The position numbers and the translations under genes are program-made. The notes beneath the pieces are model-generated. The model had not been told where the DNA came from. It saw only the letters and a list, made by a program, of their open reading frames with translations, and ran no database searches. From Bacillota bacterium (GTDB taxonomy: Bacteria > Bacillota > Clostridia > Peptostreptococcales > Anaerovoracaceae): 7,644 bases of DNA. How positions within the stretch are numbered: the first letter of the stretch is position 1; each line of letters starts with the position of its first letter. The DNA lies in NCBI GenBank assembly GCA_016281165.1, contig JAEEIC010000237.1, positions 1 through 7,644 of the forward strand, in the 5' to 3' direction. Below, piece after piece: positions 5,643-7,644 of the stretch.

Positions 5643-6853
5643 CTGAAAGCATCACCAAGAAAGACCGGATCTCCCTGGTAGCGGGGGGCATGCTGATAAT
5701 GCTCACCCAGCTGTCGATAAGCGCCAACTGCTTCTCGATCTTCATCATCCCGGTCTGCGAGTCTTTGGGCTTCGCCAGAGGCATGTATTCCTGGAGCCAG
5801 AGCTTCATCTCCATGGGAGGAGTCGTGGGCTCGCTGATGAGCGGCATGATCTTCAGCCGCTACGGCATCGTCAAGACCATGAGGGTCGCCGGCATCTGCT
5901 CCACCGCCCTCTACCTCGTGCAGAGCTTCGCCTCGTCCATCCCCCAGTTCTACCTCATCAGCCTGGGCATAGGCTTCTTCAACTGCCTCTGCACCTCGAT
6001 GCCCCTCTCTCTGCTGATAGGCGAGCGCTTCACCGAGAAGCGCAACACCGTCATCGGCATCGTGATGATGGGCAGCGGCTTCGGCACCTCGCTCTTCAAC
6101 AAGATGGCCAGCAGCTTCATCCTCAGCGGCGGCTGGAGGCCGGCGATGAGGAAGCTGGGCCTGATCATGGCCTGCGTCTCGCTGCTCTCGTATTTCGTCC
6201 TCGTAAGGGAGGTCGGAGGTTCCGGCGGCGTCGCTTCCGCTCCTTCCGCGGGCGATAAAAAGAAGAAGGAAGAGGGGGGCGAGCCCTTCTTCAACGGCCG
6301 CAGGACCGCCATCGTGTGCATCTGCTCCCTGATCTCGATAGGGGCGGGAACGTTCATGAGCACCATAACTCCCCATCTTCAGGACATAGGCTTCAGCCAG
6401 AGCTTCGCCGCCTCCGTCTACTCGGCCTCCATGCTCACCATGGCCTTCGGCAAGATAATGCACGGCGCCATCATCGACAAGTGGGGCGTGAGGGTGAGCA
6501 ACAGCGTGATGATACTGACGGCCATACTCGGCATCGTCGGTTCTCTCACCTTTACCACCGTATACCATTCCGTCCTCATCTGCATAGGCATGCTCTTCAT
6601 CAGTTCTCTCGCGGTCGTAGGCGCTCCGGCTCTCGCCGAGGCTCTGGGCGGCCAGAAGAACAAGAAGCAGTTCGTGGGCAAGATCAACGCCTTCATCAGC
6701 CTCGGCTACATGATCGCCCCCTTCATCTACGGCAGCGTCTACGACAGGGTGGGAAGCTACGTTCCCATGTATTACGTGGCGATCGCCCTGCTGCTCATAA
6801 GCCTTGCCGGAGTGCTCATACTGCTGCCGAAGAAGTCGGAATACCACGAATAG
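5639..6853 (+). CDS. Major facilitator superfamily transporter
   Basis: This is a 404-residue membrane protein of the MFS. Twelve hydrophobic segments split into two halves around a hydrophilic loop (about 191-222) rich in Gly, Lys and Glu (DKKKKEEGG). The loop 2-3 signature is visible in the first half (GSLMSGMIFSRYG, 64-76) and repeated in the second half (GKIMHGAIIDKWG, 271-283). The overall look resembles the oxalate/formate or monocarboxylate-type MFS clade, but the substrate cannot be assigned. The start is ATG 5639, overlapping the DMT stop by ATGA, with GAGGAAAGGA just upstream; the frame stays open far to the left, but that part is a shadow of the DMT gene. The pairing of two unrelated transporter families by overlapping stop and start suggests a coordinated transport task, for example uptake by one and release by the other. 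Confidence 0.93.
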   Translation: MTESITKKDRISLVAGGMLIMLTQLSISANCFSIFIIPVCESLGFARGMYSWSQSFISMGGVVGSLMSGMIFSRYGIVKTMRVAGICSTALYLVQSFASSIPQFYLISLGIGFFNCLCTSMPLSLLIGERFTEKRNTVIGIVMMGSGFGTSLFNKMASSFILSGGWRPAMRKLGLIMACVSLLSYFVLVREVGGSGGVASAPSAGDKKKKEEGGEPFFNGRRTAIVCICSLISIGAGTFMSTITPHLQDIGFSQSFAASVYSASMLTMAFGKIMHGAIIDKWGVRVSNSVMILTAILGIVGSLTFTTVYHSVLICIGMLFISSLAVVGAPALAEALGGQKNKKQFVGKINAFISLGYMIAPFIYGSVYDRVGSYVPMYYVAIALLLISLAGVLILLPKKSEYHE

Positions 6854-6877
6854 GAAGCTTAAGGCGCGCCGCGGCCT

Positions 6878-6898
6878 GCCATATGTTTTGTATATGGC
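6878..6898. repeat. AT-containing hairpin after the MFS gene
   Basis: GCCATAT (6878-6884) and ATATGGC (6892-6898) form a perfect 7-bp stem with a 7-nt loop (GTTTTGT), 25 bases past the MFS stop. No U-tract follows, so it is not a classical terminator; it may be an mRNA 3'-end stabiliser, a partial terminator or a protein-binding site. Confidence 0.4.
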
Positions 6899-6935
6899 CG
6901 GTTCCGGGCGGCTGATGATGCAATATTAAAAAACT

Positions 6936-6967
6936 GTCCGCGCCGGGCCCGCGGGAGCGGCGGGGAC
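6936..6967 (+). promoter_or_regulatory. GC-rich leader hairpin before the DUF3830 gene
   Basis: GTCC-g-CGCCG (6936-6945) pairs with CGGCG-g-GGAC (6958-6967): nine base pairs with one G-G mismatch, and a GC-rich apical region that is itself partly self-complementary (CCCGCGGG). It ends 16 bases before the Shine-Dalgarno region of the DUF3830 gene. It could be a leader structure or an attenuating element; no U-tract follows. I found no convincing promoter in 6854-6983. AATATTAAA at 6922-6930 is a weak -10 at best. Confidence 0.35.
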
Positions 6968-6997
6968 CTCATATCAAGCGACTGAAAGGAAGAAAAA

Positions 6998-7414
6998 ATG
7001 GATTATCTTAAGATCACCGCCGGACCCTATACCTTCAAGGCCAGACTGGAAAAGGAAAAGGCCCCCAGGACCTGCGAGGCCTTCTGCGAAAGGCTTCCCT
7101 TCAAGAGCAAGTTCGTACACGTGCGCTGGAGCGGCGAAGCCGTCTGGGCTCCCCTGGGCGATTACCAGCTCGGCGTCGGCTACGAGAACCACACCTGCTA
7201 CCCTTCGAGAGGGGACGTGCTCTTCTACGTCGGGGGCATAAGCGAGACCGAGATCATCATGGCCTACGGCAGCTGCGCCTTCGCCAGCAAGGTGGGCATG
7301 CTGGCCGGGAACCATTTCCTGACCATAGTCGAAGGGCAGGAGCATCTGGAGGAGCTTGGCAAGGGCTGCCTGTGGAACGGAGCCTGCGACGTGGTTTTCG
7401 ACAGATATGAATAG
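6998..7414 (+). CDS. DUF3830 family protein (cyclophilin-like fold)
   Basis: This is a 138-residue soluble protein that I recognise as DUF3830 from its conserved blocks: HVRWSGEAVW (41-50), GYENHTCYPSRGDVLFYVGG (61-80), SETEI (82-86), YGSCAF (90-95) and MLAGNHFLTIVEG (101-113). The family belongs to the cyclophilin-like beta-barrel superfamily and is of unknown biochemical function; conserved R43, W44, E47, N64, H65, E83, N105 and H106 would be candidates for a binding pocket. Full length, no signal peptide. GAAAGGA (6984-6990) is 7 nt before ATG 6998. It follows the MFS gene by 144 bases in the same direction and may be an independent or loosely coupled unit, because hairpins lie between. 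A terminator follows. A role in handling a small organic acid or amide carried by the neighbouring transporters is only a guess from position. Confidence 0.85.
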   Translation: MDYLKITAGPYTFKARLEKEKAPRTCEAFCERLPFKSKFVHVRWSGEAVWAPLGDYQLGVGYENHTCYPSRGDVLFYVGGISETEIIMAYGSCAFASKVGMLAGNHFLTIVEGQEHLEELGKGCLWNGACDVVFDRYE

Positions 7415-7433
7415 AGCGTAAAGCGTGATTAAA

Positions 7434-7472
7434 CGGCGGACCGCCGGCCCCAGGGCCTGCGGCCCGTTTTTT
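7434..7472 (+). terminator. Intrinsic terminator after the DUF3830 gene
   Basis: GGGCC (7453-7457) and GGCCC (7461-7465) pair around a TGC loop just before a run of six T (7467-7472). A second GC hairpin, CGGCG/CGCCG at 7434-7446, lies directly upstream, and alternative longer foldings of the segment are possible. The T-run position and distance (20 bases past the stop) support a rho-independent terminator. Confidence 0.75.
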
Positions 7473-7553
7473 ATGGCGCGGACGGGCCAAATTGTAACCA
7501 ATATAAACAAATAGCCTGCGGCGGGATTATTCGGAAAAATATACATAAACAGT

Positions 7554-7582
7554 GTGACAATCAAGACTCTGTATGTTAAAAT
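7554..7582 (+). promoter_or_regulatory. Strong sigma-A-type promoter of the right-end gene
   Basis: GTGACA (7554-7559, five of six to consensus) and TAAAAT (7577-7582, five of six) are separated by exactly 17 bp, and TGT precedes the -10 (extended -10). The predicted start is near 7589, giving a leader of about 36 bases with GGAGGT at 7615-7620. It lies in an AT-rich gap (about 7489-7600), downstream of a terminator, so the next gene is probably its own transcription unit. Confidence 0.8.
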
Positions 7583-7592
7583 ATTGACATAC
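7571..7592. promoter_or_regulatory. Candidate operator palindrome over the -10/+1 region
   Basis: GTATGT (7571-7576) and ACATAC (7587-7592) are perfect inverted repeats 10 bases apart. Across the whole 22 bp, nine of eleven positions are symmetric. Its placement over the -10 and predicted start would suit repression by a dimeric regulator. No regulator gene is visible in the window. Confidence 0.5.
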
Positions 7593-7624
7593 TTTTTTCC
7601 CAGTCATCCGAACCGGAGGTAAGC

Positions 7625-7644
7625 ATGAAGGATCTTCTCATCGG
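7625..7644 (+). CDS. Start of an unidentified gene, cut by the window edge
   Basis: ATG at 7625 with GGAGGT 4 nt upstream and a good promoter starts a reading frame MKDLLIG, which runs off the window. Seven codons cannot identify the product. The opening is compatible with amidohydrolase-type enzymes, many of which begin with a similar short hydrophobic strand, but it is also compatible with many other families. Confidence 0.65.

Noticed and set aside
5411..6847. 478-residue minus-strand open frame antisense to the MFS gene
   Set aside because: The translation is rich in Ala, Glu, Asp and His with no domain, whereas the plus strand encodes a clear MFS protein with repeated loop signatures.
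7492..7510. TTGT-N11-ACAA inverted repeat as an operator
   Set aside because: The half-sites are only four bases long in AT-rich DNA, which is expected by chance, and it lies well upstream of the promoter.
7584..7589. Perfect TTGACA hexamer as a second -35 box
   Set aside because: No -10-like hexamer lies 16-18 bp downstream (the region reads TCCGAA), and the site coincides with the predicted start of the better promoter at 7554-7582.

Overview
The window is GC-rich, apart from AT-rich islands in two regulatory gaps, and its genes are densely packed behind good Shine-Dalgarno sites. Despite the high GC content, AGG (Arg) and ATA (Ile) codons are common. Together with a ferredoxin-fused electron transfer flavoprotein and cytosolic peptidases, this suggests an anaerobic, amino-acid- or peptide-fermenting bacterium. 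Synergistota or a high-GC Clostridia-like lineage fits best, but this is inference from gene content and codon style; no marker gene is present.

Layout. (1) Positions 1-1640, + strand: the 3' part of etfB, then a complete etfA carrying an N-terminal 2[4Fe-4S] ferredoxin domain. They overlap at TGATG, and this is the EtfA type found in flavin-based bifurcating or confurcating complexes. A 178-residue Cys-rich YkgJ-like protein with a TTG start follows at 1690-2226, behind a GC hairpin. (2) A terminator hairpin at 2232-2260 lies between this operon and a convergent minus-strand operon. (3) The minus-strand operon (4653 down to 2315) encodes an M24B metallopeptidase (Xaa-Pro dipeptidase/creatinase fold) and then an M28-type zinc aminopeptidase, both with their metal ligands and neither with a signal peptide. 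(4) The AT-rich gap 4654-4769 holds divergent promoter candidates. (5) Reading rightward are a DMT/EamA transporter and an MFS transporter overlapping by ATGA, then a DUF3830 (cyclophilin-like) protein at 6998-7414 followed by a terminator. (6) A strong sigma-A-type promoter at 7554-7582, with a palindrome over its -10/+1 region, drives a gene of which only seven codons are inside the window.

How the genes may work together. The ETF pair would transfer electrons between NADH, ferredoxin and a dehydrogenase that must lie outside the window, probably upstream. The divergently arranged peptidases and transporters look like an uptake-and-hydrolysis (or hydrolysis-and-export) module for small peptides, amino acids or amides. 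DUF3830 and the gene starting at 7625 may extend that module. The substrate cannot be read from the sequence. I see no RNA gene, CRISPR array, insertion sequence or phage feature, and no clear case of a completely new system. The most distinctive points are the peptidase/transporter divergon, its symmetric regulatory gap, and the palindromic promoter at the right end.
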